Positions 41,950 through 52,959 are shown, counted from the stretch's first letter. The stretch: DNA of 64,000 bases from Ephemerocybe angulata (GCA_013368325.1 JAACJK010000011.1:124001-188000), one strand, 5' to 3'. A program made the numbers and translations. Notes: generated from the sequence alone by a model not told the origin.

Positions 41950-44900
41950 TTACTCAAGACCAAGAGCGAGACGGTGACGCTGTACAGCGGGTTTGGGGAG
42001 TGGTTTGGTGAAGATGTCGGCGATCATGTCGTTGGTAGGAAGGAAGTGAACCTCAATTTCGCCGCGCTTAATAACCTCTCGTATCCAATGCATCTTGATG
42101 TCGATGTGCTTCATTCTGCTGTGGTGTTCGGGGTTTCGAAGCACCTTGAGAGCAGATTGGTTATCGACCATCAGTCGTGAAGGACCTGTGACTGTAGTCC
42201 CAAGTTCCCGAAGGAATGACCGCATCCAAATGACTTCACGTCCTGCCGAGGAGGCAGCAACGTATTCGGCCTCTGTCGAAGAGTCCGCGACGGTTGCCTG
42301 CTTCTTGGCAGACCAGCTAACAGCGCCTGTGCCCATCTTGATAAGGAATCCAGAGGTGGATCGACGAGTGTCAAGGCATCCAGCATGATCCGCATCGGTA
42401 TATGCCTGGAAGAGTTCTGAGGACAGAGACTCGCCTTCATTGCGATAAGTGAGTCGTAAGTCCATCGTTCCCTTCAGATAGCGGAACAGATGCTTGACGG
42501 CCTTCCAATGGATTGGACCAGGGTTCGAGTTGAACTGGGCGAGCTTGGCGACGGAGTAGGCGATGTCTGGGCGAGTTCCAATGGCAAGGTACATGAGAGC
42601 TCCGACTGCGTTTATGTATGGGACAGTCTTCATCTCACGTTGCTCCTGCTTGGAGAGATCGTACTTGGCAAGACTAGTGCCGCTGCCTGGATCCATAGGA
42701 GTTGCGACTGGTGTGCAGTTTTCCATGCGGAATCGTTTAAGGATATCGAGGATGTACTGGCGTTGGGAGAGGTGGAGCGTGCGGTTTTCGCGATCATAAT
42801 CGACCTTGATACCGAGGAGGTAGGTGGTTGGGCCAAGGTCCTTGAGAGTGAAGACCTTGGCGAGTGATTCCTTGAGCCATTTGACCTTGTCCTGACTCTT
42901 GGAGATGATGGTGATATCATCGACGAATACTGGTAGAGTGATTCGGATACCATCGGCTTCCCATACGTAGAAGCTGGGATCTGTTTTGATCTGGGTGAAT
43001 CCCAATCGTTCGAGTTCCGCTGCTAGCTTCTGATACCACAGTCGTCCGCTCTGTTTCAGGCCATAGATACCCTTCTTGAGGCGGCAGACCCATTTCGCTC
43101 CGTTGGGGCCTCTGATTTCAAAACCCTCAGGTTGAGTCATGTAGACCTCGTACTTGTCTTCGATCTCGCCGTTGAGGTATGCGTTGGAGACATCGATGGA
43201 CTCGATGTATTCCCCGTTCATGGCTGCTTTAGCAAGAGCGGTACGAAGGGCAGTGAGACGAGCAGTAGGAGAGAAGATTTGGTCGTAGTCGACACCAGGT
43301 TGTTGGGAGTAGCCTTTAGCGACGAGGCGTGCCTTGTAGCGGTCGATGGTGCCATCGGACTTGCATTTGATAAGGAATACCCATCTAGAGCCAATTGCCT
43401 TCCTATCGTCTGGTAGCTTGACGATTTCCCAAGTGCCGTTGGCGATGAGTGCGTCCATCTCCGTTTGACATGCAGCAGCCCAGAACTCATGGTCTGGTCG
43501 AGACATGGCTTCTTTCCAGCTGCGTGGGGAATCTTCTGGCCGTGTAGCAGCTCCGAAAGCATGTTCCATCTTGTCAGTGGCCATCATGAGAACCATTTCC
43601 ACAGCTTCATCAGCGGGGATGTATTCTCCTATGTCATAGACGTCCATGACGGCTTGCATGATAGGAGTGGCGAATAGAGCTCTTTCGAGGTCGACATTGT
43701 CGTTGTCCCCGTTGTCTTCGTCTTCGAAGTCCTGCGCTGTGAGAGGTGGCGGATTAAACGGATTTTCATCATCCTTGTCACCCCCTTGATCCGCTGGCAG
43801 TTCACCCCCTTGACGTCGTGCAACTGGTTTGGTCGTTCGCCTCGTACCCCCAGTTAGTTTGAAGTAATCAGGGACTGCTTTCTGGCGGACAGGGCGCGAG
43901 CCTTGTGCCACCATTGGTTGGGTAATGGGTTTCCGAGGGACAGGAGCAGGTGCAGGAGGAGGAGGAGCAGGAAACATGGGAGCAGGGATAGGACGTTCAG
44001 GCGATGTAGGAGGAGTAGACTTTTGTGGCTCAGCTTTAGGTGTAGGCGAGGTAGGTGAAGTCGGGTGGAACTGTGGTCGAGACGCTGTTTGCTTGCCGAG
44101 AGCTTTCAGGTCCATGGTTTGGGAAGGTGTATGTGGTGGTGCCTGTTGGGCACCGCTGTTGTCCTCGTCATCATCGTCCTCATCATCCTCGTCATCCTCA
44201 TCATCCTCGTCATCCTCGTCGTCCTCGTCAGATGAGTCCTCGTCTGATGGAGGTGCTCGTGGAGGTGCAGGAGGTGCAGGAGGTGCAGGAGGTGCAGGAG
44301 GTACAGGAGGTGCGAGAGGTGCGAGAGGTGCAGGAGGTGCAGGAGGCGGTGCGTCGTCGTCCTCATCCTCGAGGTCAGGCCAGATATCCCCAAGGCCAAT
44401 GGGTGTGTGTGCCGGTGCCGGCGTAGTGGTCGAGAGACCAGGGAATGTGTTCTCATCGAAGATGATGTCGCGTGAGATGTGTGCCTTCTTCGTGATAGGA
44501 TTGTAGCACCTCCATCCTTTGTAGCCTGTTTCAAAGCCAATGAAGATGCAAGGCTCCGTGTGAGATTGGAGGTTCTTGCGATCCTTCCGAGCGATGTTAA
44601 CGAAAGCTCGGCAGCCGAAGACTCGATAGATGGACAAGTCAGGTTTCTGCTTGTGCCAGACCTCGTAGGATGTGGTTTTGGAGAGTGCTGATGAGGGTGT
44701 GGCGTTCAAAACGTCGGTGAGATACAACACAGCCTGTGCCCAGAAGGATGCAGGGAGCTTTGCTTGGTTAAGCATGGCAATGACACCTTCAGCGAGAGTG
44801 CGGTTGAGGCGTTCAGCCACACCATTCTGCTGGGGTGTCGCCTTGACTGTGTGTTGGCGTGTGATGCCGCGATCTGTGCACCATTTTGCGAAGTCGTTCC

Positions 44901-46704
44901 CAATATATTCACCCCCTTTGTCGTCTCGAAGCTCCTTGACATTTAACCCATGTACTCGTTCGCACTCAGCGACAAACTCCTGGAACTTCTGGAACACCTC
45001 TGACTTGCGCTTTAGAGCGTATACTCGTTTGAAGCGGGAATAGTCGTCGATGAAGGTGACCCAGTACTCGAAACCAGATGGTGTTCGTGGTAGTGGTCCG
45101 TGGACGTCGGAGTGGATTCGATCGAGGAGTCCGTTGGCGCGATGCTGAGAGAGAGAAGGGAAGGGGTCTCGGTGCTGCTTCCCTGCGATGCAGTCGTTGC
45201 AGAAGTCCTTCATTGTAGTACCGTCCTTGACGAGTATCCCTGTGCCTAGCTCCTGTCGAAGGAGTGTGTCCAGACGATCCTTGCCTATGTGGCCAAGTCG
45301 CTGATGGAGCAGCTCCTTGTCTACCTTCGTCGTGAAGAACACTGCTGACTGTGTGTTTATCAGCGTGGTTCCGTCGAGAGTGCCAGTGGTTCCGCGAATG
45401 GTAGCTGTTAGGATTAGCTGACCCTTCTTGAAGAACTCTAGTGTGGAGTCTTCGATTACGATCCGGACTCCGCAGTGACGAACGACATATAGAAGTGAGA
45501 AGAGGTTGGATTGCAAATCAGGGACATATAGTACATTCTCGAACACGACAGTCTGCCCAGTCCTCCCATTGATCCTCGGTGTAAAGTACACAGTACCCAT
45601 CCCGATCGCCCATACAATCTCGTGATTAGCGAGCTTGATGGGGACCTTCACCCTGACCATGTTACGGATCCACTCGCGATGGGGCGTCATATGTGAGGAA
45701 GCTCCTGAGTCTGTGTTCCATGATGAGTCAGTGGGTGTAGAGGGGATCTGACGGGTGAGAGGACTTGCGATGTGGGCGACCTGTGCCATGAGGGCCTTCT
45801 CCTGCGGCGTGGCAGGAGACTGGGAAGCGACTTCAGCGACCTGGGCCTTTCCGTTCTGGAAACGACACTCCTCGTTGGTGTGCGAGTTGCTGCGGTGGTA
45901 CTTGCACTTGTAGGTCTTCTTGGGCTTGGATGCAGCCTGAAGAGCCGTGGAGGAGGTACCATCAGCGAGGGAGGTGTTTCGAGTGAGGCTGTCGGCCTTG
46001 CGAAGGTGGTCGAGAATGACGGAGGGATCAGCGTCGGCACTGGTGGCAGAGATGTGGTTGAGGGTATGGCGAAGGAGTTCATCTTCCTTTCCAAGACCGA
46101 TGACGATCATGGCGAGGGAGATGTCGCGAGCGAGGTAGGCGGCGGTGTAGCCATTGATCAACTCTGCTTCCTTTTTGAGGACATCGACCTTGACAGTCCT
46201 ATCTCCTTCCTTGTAGCTGAGGGGAGCGGTCTCCGCTTCCTGGAGGGTAACACCGACTGGGAGTAGAGAAGTGAGACGTGCACCAAGTGCAATAGCTCGG
46301 GAGCCGAAGTCTTGATAGGACTCGTTCTCAAAGCCAGAAGACCTCATGCGAAGGGAGATGAGCTCTTGGAGGATGGTGATGCGAGAGCTGGAGTCCTTGG
46401 GTTCGTACTGCTCAAGAACTCGTTTCCAGGTGCCTGGAAGATCGAGGATGCTGATACCCATGAGGACGGTCTCAGTCTGGGAGGCATCGAGCGTTGAGCG
46501 GATGTAGCCAACAAGCTTGGAGCGGCGCCCTCGGAAGCTTGTGACGAGACAAGAGTCAGAGCCAGGTGAAGGCTCTGTCTTGGTGCCCATGAGGATGTCG
46601 TAGGCATCGTACTCGAGTGCCTTGTTGACACAGATGCGCTTCCATTCCTGGACGGTGTAGACGTTGAGGGAAACGAGCGAGGTGGAGGTTTCGGATGAGG
46701 ACAT
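41950..46704 (-). CDS. Gag-Pol polyprotein of copia element 3, 1584 aa
   Basis: Same domain order and motifs as element 1: CKYHRSNSHTNEEC, DSGASSHMT, HHCC and DDE integrase, RT with FVDD, RNase H. No stop or frameshift. From about residue 255 onward it is almost identical to element 1, except for different lengths of the Pro-rich (APPAPP) and acidic (DEDDEDD) linker repeats. The N-terminal ~250 residues of Gag differ at many positions; for example VTLQEAETAPLSYKEGDRTV here has no close match in element 1. One difference, SNAYLNG here against SNTYLNG in element 1, lies in a conserved RT motif, and element 3 has the usual residue. Confidence 0.95.
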   Translation of the reverse strand: MSSSETSTSLVSLNVYTVQEWKRICVNKALEYDAYDILMGTKTEPSPGSDSCLVTSFRGRRSKLVGYIRSTLDASQTETVLMGISILDLPGTWKRVLEQYEPKDSSSRITILQELISLRMRSSGFENESYQDFGSRAIALGARLTSLLPVGVTLQEAETAPLSYKEGDRTVKVDVLKKEAELINGYTAAYLARDISLAMIVIGLGKEDELLRHTLNHISATSADADPSVILDHLRKADSLTRNTSLADGTSSTALQAASKPKKTYKCKYHRSNSHTNEECRFQNGKAQVAEVASQSPATPQEKALMAQVAHIASPLTRQIPSTPTDSSWNTDSGASSHMTPHREWIRNMVRVKVPIKLANHEIVWAIGMGTVYFTPRINGRTGQTVVFENVLYVPDLQSNLFSLLYVVRHCGVRIVIEDSTLEFFKKGQLILTATIRGTTGTLDGTTLINTQSAVFFTTKVDKELLHQRLGHIGKDRLDTLLRQELGTGILVKDGTTMKDFCNDCIAGKQHRDPFPSLSQHRANGLLDRIHSDVHGPLPRTPSGFEYWVTFIDDYSRFKRVYALKRKSEVFQKFQEFVAECERVHGLNVKELRDDKGGEYIGNDFAKWCTDRGITRQHTVKATPQQNGVAERLNRTLAEGVIAMLNQAKLPASFWAQAVLYLTDVLNATPSSALSKTTSYEVWHKQKPDLSIYRVFGCRAFVNIARKDRKNLQSHTEPCIFIGFETGYKGWRCYNPITKKAHISRDIIFDENTFPGLSTTTPAPAHTPIGLGDIWPDLEDEDDDAPPPAPPAPLAPLAPPVPPAPPAPPAPPAPPRAPPSDEDSSDEDDEDDEDDEDDEDDEDDDDEDNSGAQQAPPHTPSQTMDLKALGKQTASRPQFHPTSPTSPTPKAEPQKSTPPTSPERPIPAPMFPAPPPPAPAPVPRKPITQPMVAQGSRPVRQKAVPDYFKLTGGTRRTTKPVARRQGGELPADQGGDKDDENPFNPPPLTAQDFEDEDNGDNDNVDLERALFATPIMQAVMDVYDIGEYIPADEAVEMVLMMATDKMEHAFGAATRPEDSPRSWKEAMSRPDHEFWAAACQTEMDALIANGTWEIVKLPDDRKAIGSRWVFLIKCKSDGTIDRYKARLVAKGYSQQPGVDYDQIFSPTARLTALRTALAKAAMNGEYIESIDVSNAYLNGEIEDKYEVYMTQPEGFEIRGPNGAKWVCRLKKGIYGLKQSGRLWYQKLAAELERLGFTQIKTDPSFYVWEADGIRITLPVFVDDITIISKSQDKVKWLKESLAKVFTLKDLGPTTYLLGIKVDYDRENRTLHLSQRQYILDILKRFRMENCTPVATPMDPGSGTSLAKYDLSKQEQREMKTVPYINAVGALMYLAIGTRPDIAYSVAKLAQFNSNPGPIHWKAVKHLFRYLKGTMDLRLTYRNEGESLSSELFQAYTDADHAGCLDTRRSTSGFLIKMGTGAVSWSAKKQATVADSSTEAEYVAASSAGREVIWMRSFLRELGTTVTGPSRLMVDNQSALKVLRNPEHHSRMKHIDIKMHWIREVIKRGEIEVHFLPTNDMIADIFTKPLPKPAVQRHRLALGLE

Positions 46705-47013
46705 GGTGGAGATCGATCGACGATGTGTGAGGGAGAGGGAAGAAGGGGAACTTCTGGGCGAAAATCACCGCAGAAGTGAGGGAATGCTAAGAGGGATTCT
46801 GGACGGAAGAATCCGTCAAGAAGTACCAAAATAGCGGAAGCGAGATCAAACACGCAGCTGAGCGTGTGATGTGGAGCTGGAGCAAGGCGTCGATGAACGA
46901 CACGAAGCTGTGATGGAGCGAGGTGTGACCGAGTGAAGAGTGACGAGTGGGCAGTGATAGCGTATAGAACGCGGTGTCTGATAACGTGTGGTGTCGTGTA
47001 TCAGAGGAGCCCG

Positions 47014-47023
47014 GGGCTCATAA
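47014..47023 (-). promoter_or_regulatory. Primer binding site, half initiator-Met tRNA type (element 3)
   Basis: TTATGAGCCC on the minus strand, two bases inside the 5' LTR edge. Confidence 0.75.
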
Positions 47024-47025
47024 CT

Positions 47026-47428
47026 TGATAAACTGCTAAGTTTATAAGTCGTTGAAGCCACTGCAAGTGGGAGATAGTTCGATATATTAGTTAAGTTAGA
47101 TAAAGAGAAATACAGCATGACGCACCTGCAAGTGGGAGATAGTTCGATAAGGGAACTACCCACTTGCAGTGTAGACTATATACTGTGTGGAACAATAGAC
47201 GATCCATATCGGGAGAACAATAAAGTACGTACGAATATGGAACAATAGAAGTGAGAACAATGCTGTGTGATATATGTGAAACGATGGAATGAATGAACAA
47301 TGTGATCGTGGATATATATAGAACAAAGAAGCATTAGAACAATAGAAAAGTTTGAAAGAGGCAGCGCCTATGTGAAGGTGAAGAGAACAATGGGCGAGCC
47401 ATGGAGACATGTGCATTGTACTTCAACA
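47026..47428 (-). repeat. 5' LTR of element 3
   Basis: 403 bp, with the same TATA box, TTGTTC repeats and 23-nt direct repeat as element 1. Confidence 0.95.
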
Positions 47429-47433
47429 GACCC

Positions 47434-48292
47434 TTCATATATTCTCAGACTCCGAATATGCAATGGACACCCTTGTACAACGTGGGCCTGATAACGATGC
47501 GCATGGCTGGGATATCACCAATGGTGATTTATTCCGCGACTTGTCCGCGACATCGTGAAACTTATTCAGAGAAGGCCTGCTCCGCTGAAACTGATTCAAG
47601 TGAAAGGCCACAGTGGCCTCGCCATGCACGACAATGCAGACGCTCTCGCCAAGGAGGGGGCGAAATATCCTCGCGTTCCGAATCACATTCCCATACCGAC
47701 CGATCCGATGGATCAACAAGTCCTCCCCAATAGTGAAAGTCAAACAGTCTCTACTTGCAAATTATCTCATCAGCCCTTAGTGAAGGAACGAGTCCCCGGT
47801 CGAGCTCCTTCCACGGCATTTGTCGACTACTCTGATGACTCCGAATCGGACTCTAGTGACTCGGAGGAGTACCCACACAGGAACCAGCGCCGAAGTCATC
47901 GTGGTCGTCGCCTCGTCCACGAGGCTCAGAAGTGTCTAAAGCGGAGACTCATGGAAGTCGAGACTGACAGAGAGTTTTGGAGAATTGTTCAAAGCTTCAT
48001 AAATGCTGCCCGGAGGGCTGGTGAAATCGCGCTTGCCGACTTAGTTGAGGCGTTTCGAAGAAAAATGAACCCCACCTTTCCTATCCCAGCGTCATTTGAC
48101 GGGGATCGTCTTGCGCTTATTGACGCTATTGCCACCACGATTCCTGAAAAGACGGTGGATACCACTGCCGATCAGGTGTTCTCGCGCTATTACGCAGAGC
48201 ATGAGATGGCCGAGGCGAAAAATCACCTGCACTTGCGAGGGTCAGAAAAACGGCGTCTGGTATTGACAACATCGGTCACTCCGAATTCTTGA
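47434..48292 (+). pseudogene. Non-LTR element ORF2, C-terminal half of RNase H and linker
   Basis: RNase H continues with SDSEYAMDTLVQRGPDNDAH (catalytic Asp), shifts frame near 47550 across a partly duplicated TCCGCGAC stretch, then reads LIQVKGHSGLAMHDNADALA. All four acidic positions and the GHSG His are thus present. A charged linker (SDDSESDSSDSEEYPHRNQ) leads toward RT. A further shift near 48240, in a GGG run, separates this frame from SGIDNIGHSEFLKID, the start of RT. Confidence 0.75.
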
Positions 48293-49626
48293 AAATCGAC
48301 AACCATACCTTGATGTCCTTGTTCAATAAATGCCTTGATACCTGCGACGCACCCACTCAGTGGCTCAAGTCGGTACTCACCCCCATTCTGAAGAAGGGAA
48401 AGTCCAAATTGGATCCGGAGGGATACCGAGCAGTCGCACTCGAGGCTTGCGGGCTGAAATTCATGACTCTCCTGATTCACAAACGGTTGAGTAAATGGTG
48501 CGAGGATAGGAAGATTATCCCACCATCTCAGAACGGATTTCGAGAAGGATACCGCACCAACAACAATATCTTCATCCTTCGCGCCGCAATTGAACGAGCT
48601 CGAGCTGATGGAAAGACCCTGTATGTTGCGTTTGCTGATTTGAGCAATGCCTTCCCCGCCACAAATCATAACTGCCTCTGGACCAAGATGAAACGTCTGG
48701 GCGCCGGGGGAAAAATATTTGACTGGTTGCGCATGCTCTACCGAAAAATGTCATACATCGTCCGCCACCAATCCGAGATGTCTGAGGCATTCAGCGCACT
48801 GATGGGAATACTGGCTGGAGATACCTCCTCCCCGATCCTATGGCTAATTTATCTCTCTGATTTCATCCTTGACGCTGATGTCGACGATATCAACCTGTCT
48901 GGGATACCTATGTCCAATATGGAACAAGCCGACGACATTATCCTCATGTCAACAACGCCAGAGGGTCTTCAAAGGAAAATGCACGCCTTATGGAGATGGT
49001 GTGGGGTCAACGCCATGGTCGTCAACGCCATCAAGTCGATGGTCATGATCTTCGGTCCTCACCCGCGATTACAGCCGTCATTTGCGTTTGGCACTGAGCA
49101 TGTAGCAATTGTCGACGAGACTACCTATGTTGGATTTCGTATCACCAGCCAAGGGAGAAGTATCTTCGCGCCCCACTACGCACTAAAAGCAGGCAAAGCG
49201 CAGACCATCGCGAATGGAATTCTAGGACTTCACAAGATGATTGGCTCGCTGAACCCCTGGGAGGCAAGGAAGTTGTACATGGCGCTGGTTGATCCACACC
49301 TCACTCACGGGTGTGAAATGATCATAGACACTCCAGAGAACCTGCAATTTCTGAAGCTACTAGAGGACAAGCAAAAATCATTCATCCGAAGAATTCTCGG
49401 TATTCACTCGCGATCTATGCTCGCACCCTTATTCTCCGAAACAGCCATCATACCTCTTCGATATCGCAGAGTTCTTCTCGCGTTAATGTATCTGCTTTAT
49501 CTCCTAAAGTCGCCACCTGACCACCTAGTCAAGTCTGCACTCTTGGATTCGACAGCGCTACTGATGGCTGGGAAGCCGTGCTGGCTCGGAGACCTCCCGT
49601 ATATGTCCACAATCCTCACAGTCTGA
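48289..49626 (+). pseudogene. Non-LTR element ORF2, reverse transcriptase
   Basis: RT blocks in order: WLKSVLTPILKKGKSKLDPE, GYRAVALEACGLKFMTLLIH, QNGFREGYRTNNNIF, YVAFADLSNAFPATNH (catalytic Asp ~48637), ILAGDTSSPILWLIYLSDF, EQADDIILMS (Asp-Asp ~48932), NAIKSMVMIFGP and ETTYVGFRITSQGRS. The spacing is that of a LINE-type RT, and no RNase H follows it. The homologous frame leaves this frame near 49600. Confidence 0.85.
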
Positions 49627-50282
49627 CTACTGAGGATATCGGAGAGGTGATGAATAAGGTTCAAAGATCAATGCAGGATGATATAATGCGAGCTATAAAC
49701 TCTTCGGAAGGATTATACCTCCTTAGGAATCGACTAGAGCCCCCCGAGAACGTCGGTGAACCTCCCCAAATGGTTGCGATCAAATTTCGACATTATCTCT
49801 CCGTGCCAAGTCTCAAACACCGCGTTGCGCTAACGAAGCTACTTACAGCTTCACATGAGCTCGCGGTGGAACGACTAAAATGGGCCCGTACCCCAACTGG
49901 AGAACGAGTTGACCTACCTCGCGATCGCCGACTGTGCAGGTTCTGCCACCTTCATGCCGAATCACCTGAACACGCCCTTCTGGAATGCAAAGGGAACTTA
50001 GATCTCGTCCAGAAGATGAGACTTGAGCTGCCTCAGCTGCCTCTGGAGACATCTGGCCTCGCGTCGTTGGTAGATGGCTTAAAATGGATTATAGCCAATC
50101 GACCCACGATACGGCTAGTGGCGAAATTTGCTTATCAGGTGCTAAGCTTGTACTCACTGGCTCCCAGTCTAATCAATAACTTTCTTGGTATCTTGGCTCT
50201 ATTAAGAGATATCACTCCTCCTATCCGAGAATGCTCACCTTTCGGCCTGAAACACGTGCGACAGTTTAGGTGGGTATTGTAG
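49578..50282 (+). pseudogene. Non-LTR element ORF2, C-terminal region with CCHC-like finger
   Basis: Shifted frame continuing from RT (NPHSLTTEDIGEVMNKVQRS). Contains CRFCHLHAESPEHALLEC, a Cys/His finger of the type found at the C-terminus of many LINE ORF2 proteins. Ends at 50282, about 90 bp before the TAC tail. Confidence 0.75.
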
Positions 50283-50373
50283 GTGTGGAGCTGGGATGTG
50301 TCGTAGTTATGCTTGTTCTACGATTAGAGGCCCAGACCCCGGCGTTCAGGAATTGGACCAGCTCCGGATAATA

Positions 50374-50400
50374 TACTACTACTACTACTACTACTACTAC
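50374..50400 (+). repeat. (TAC)9 tail of the non-LTR element
   Basis: Nine TAC units after the ORF2 end. Short simple-repeat tails mark the 3' end of many LINEs, so this probably marks the element's 3' boundary. Confidence 0.65.
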
Positions 50401-50556
50401 CCGCACAATGTTTGCCTTAGGACAGGACGGATTTTATCTCAAGGCAAGGTCTCTTCACTGAGCTATATAGAGGCTACATCAGGTAGCCTATTAACATCAA
50501 AAATTAAAATACAGACTGAACTACCGCCTTGTTATCTCTCTGCGGTTTGACTGTGG

Positions 50557-52891
50557 CTAATAGTTCTCATTCTGTTCACGCCAAGCACCTTCCTCGTCAA
50601 GAGTACGCACCCTGACCGTTGTCCACACCACATTGACCTTTCCTCCCAATCTTCGAATGTTGGACACCATTGTGTTGACTGTATCAGGAGACCGAACCTG
50701 CTCGCATTGAAAGTACCCAGTCCTTCCATAAAAGGCCTTGGTACCGTCGCGGAAGCGACACATAGTGGGAAAGGAGCCAGCCACAAACACAATGCTTCGG
50801 TTTGAGTTCTCCTCTTGCGGAGCCACTTTCATCCACTCCTCCGCCCACTGCAGGACATAGAGGGCAACGTCGTGAGCCACGCTAGCATCATCGGGCTCCT
50901 CCATCTTGTGTACGTATGAGCTGACCCCGAAGCAGAGCACTGTGAATTTTTTGAGATGCGGCGCAGAAAAGTCTTCGAGCCACGAGTTGTCCATAGACCC
51001 AGACTGAATGGCGAGTGTGTCTAAGTTGGGCGAAACGAGGTACAGAAGCTCGCGTAGGTTGAACCTATCTGTGTCCGAAGCTCCATCCTGTCTGCCGCTC
51101 AAGGCCGAGGATGAAAAGTCGAGGCGAAGTTCGCGGAGCTGGCACTGCGATCGAGTGAGGAGGTGGACGATGGGATATGCTCTGTCGACATTGCTGGTGA
51201 TTGCCTCGAGCGACTGAAGGCGAGGCGTGCTGATGTGGTCGAGGAAGAGCCGCCCGACTTTGGGGTCACTGACGTTGGTCACATCAATTTGAACGGACAG
51301 CTTCTTGAGGAGGGCAAGTATATGGTGCTCGACTGTGACTGTAGGATGGACCTGAGGATCCTGATGGCGCAAAGTAATGGTGAGACTCTCGAGTAAGGTG
51401 CATCGGGCAATGATACCGAGTAGGATGGAGCTCTGTTCCTCGGTTACAAGCGTGAGGTGGGTGAGCTGAGGATATGGAAAGGTCCAAAGCCAGAGTGGGT
51501 GTTTTATGTAGAGCTCGGGCTTGTGGAGCTCGAGCTCAAGGTGGCGGAGGGCTGGGGATCTCTCCGCGGGAAGAGCGCATCGCTCCTGATCGTTGATCCA
51601 GGTGTCGCCCTTTATACAGATTCGCAGGGTATGCAGGGCCGGCCATACTTTGAACTTCTTCCTGAGGCTAGCATGTTCGATTTTGTTGGCTTCTTCGATT
51701 TGGCGCTGCGTACGAGTTCTGACCCCATTAAAGGTTTCAGCGGAGGAGGGCGGAAGAGTTGAGAGGTCAAAATGATCAGTTTCTTCCCCATCGCAGGCGA
51801 GTGATACCTTCTTGGCATCGGTAAGCTTCTCCATTCCCTCATCATACCTGCGTCGTTTGTAGGAGTGCACCTCGGGATCGAACAGGTCCTTGACGAAATG
51901 GATGTCCTCAGTGCTAATAGAGAGACTTCCAATCATCGGTTTGACCATCGCAGCATCGATAAACTCGAGGAGCCCAGGCCGAGCCAACATGGGCTGCCAA
52001 CACTCAGCCAAGCGCGAACCAGAATCGTACGATGGGTCCACAAGCACAAGGTCAATAAAGGATTCTTGGCTTCGCTCGAGTGATAGCGTTGCCCTTGGCA
52101 TCTCGCCGACGATGTTCACAACTTGTCGACGATGCCATAGTTCCAAATAGTTCCCGGCTTCCCGGCCCCACCACCTCATCCGCGGAGGTGAGGGGATACA
52201 CTTTCCGTCAATGTGGATGTACCTCCATAGGTTGATCTCATCGTCTATGAGGTCCACCCACAATTTGCAGACACCGCGGAGGGTCGCGCGTGCCGCACAA
52301 TTGATAACAGAGTGCTTGAAACCCGTGAAGTGCCATGGCGTCCCGAAATCGCCTGGCGTAGAGTCGGGAGGGCCGCGTACAATGATCTCGTAGAATATCT
52401 GCTTTAGTATGTCGGGATCGAGCGTAGTCTGCACAATGCCGTCAGTATGCCAAAGTGCACATGCGATCATTCAGCTAACGCACCTTCTTCCCATTGGTCG
52501 CTGCTGTAGCTGAGGCCACTGGCTCGCCACTCGAGCTTTGGGCGATAGCTTCCTCGTTCCCTTGTGCTCCGAGAGCTGCTGTCTTGCTCACTCCAGATGA
52601 ATCGATTACTGAACCACGCGCAGCCTGAACTTGGGTCGGCGCGATAGTTTCGTCCCCTGGTTGCATGGTGGGAGGCACGGTAATCGATGTCTCGGTCATT
52701 GTTGGTGGTGCGATGGTAGGTGCCACCGTAGCCTGCTGCTGTGCAGTCCTGTCAGTGAGAAGTTCTGAGAACTACGCTCGTCATTGCGCTGAATGAATGC
52801 GTACCGTAGGAGTTGTGACTGCGCTGTCATCCTGCGTGACCTTCTTTCTCGCCGCAAAGTCCTCCTGCGACGCAGCCTTCCTCTTTCCCAT
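50557..52891 (-). CDS. F-box-like / LRR-like protein D, MGKRK subclade, 737 aa
   Basis: Three exons join in frame: 52891-52805, 52738-52484 and 52428-50557. It starts MGKRKAASQEDFAARKKV, then a Thr/Pro/Ala-rich disordered segment (APTIAPPTMTETSITVPPTM). The F-box-like domain begins at about residue 117 (LDPDILKQIFYEIIV) and ends RGVCKLWVDLIDDEINLWRY. Leucine-rich blocks follow (SPALRHLELELHKPEL, YPQLTHLTLVTEEQS, HLKKFTVLCFGVSSY) to the stop at 50557. It is intact. A degraded close copy lies at 57040-58305, and relics of an A/B-type F-box gene lie immediately upstream. The likely role is an SCF substrate receptor of unknown target. Confidence 0.8.
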
Positions 52892-52959
52892 GGTGAGTCG
52901 TGTTTAGATCGGTGATGGTGGTGGCGGTTAGCGCACGGTTTGAGGTCAAGAGTAAGTGG

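Larger units (their letters stand above)
41519..47428 (-). mobile_element. Ty1/copia LTR retrotransposon, element 3 (family A), complete and apparently intact
   Basis: 5910 bp on the minus strand: 403-bp LTRs at both ends, GACCC target duplications, half-tRNA primer site, polypurine tract (41922-41930) and one uninterrupted 1584-codon Gag-Pol. I noticed no differences between its two LTRs by eye, so insertion should be very recent. It lies within the RNase H domain of the non-LTR element. With element 1 it forms a near-identical inverted pair about 18 kb apart. Confidence 0.95.
39083..50400 (+). mobile_element. Non-LTR retrotransposon with EN-RNase H-RT order, decayed, split by element 3
   Basis: Order along the plus strand: ORF1 (39083-40216), endonuclease (40282-41166), RNase H (about 41330 to 47660, interrupted by element 3), linker, reverse transcriptase (48289-49600), C-terminal region with a CCHC-like finger (49578-50282) and a nine-unit TAC tail. 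Removing element 3 and one GACCC restores RNase H. One in-frame stop and about three frameshifts show it is inactive. The left limit is uncertain; I found no flanking target duplication. Confidence 0.8.

Noticed and set aside
43925..44506. Gly/Ser-rich 193-aa plus-strand frame
   Set aside because: Reverse translation of the Pro-rich and acidic linker repeat of element 3 Gag-Pol.
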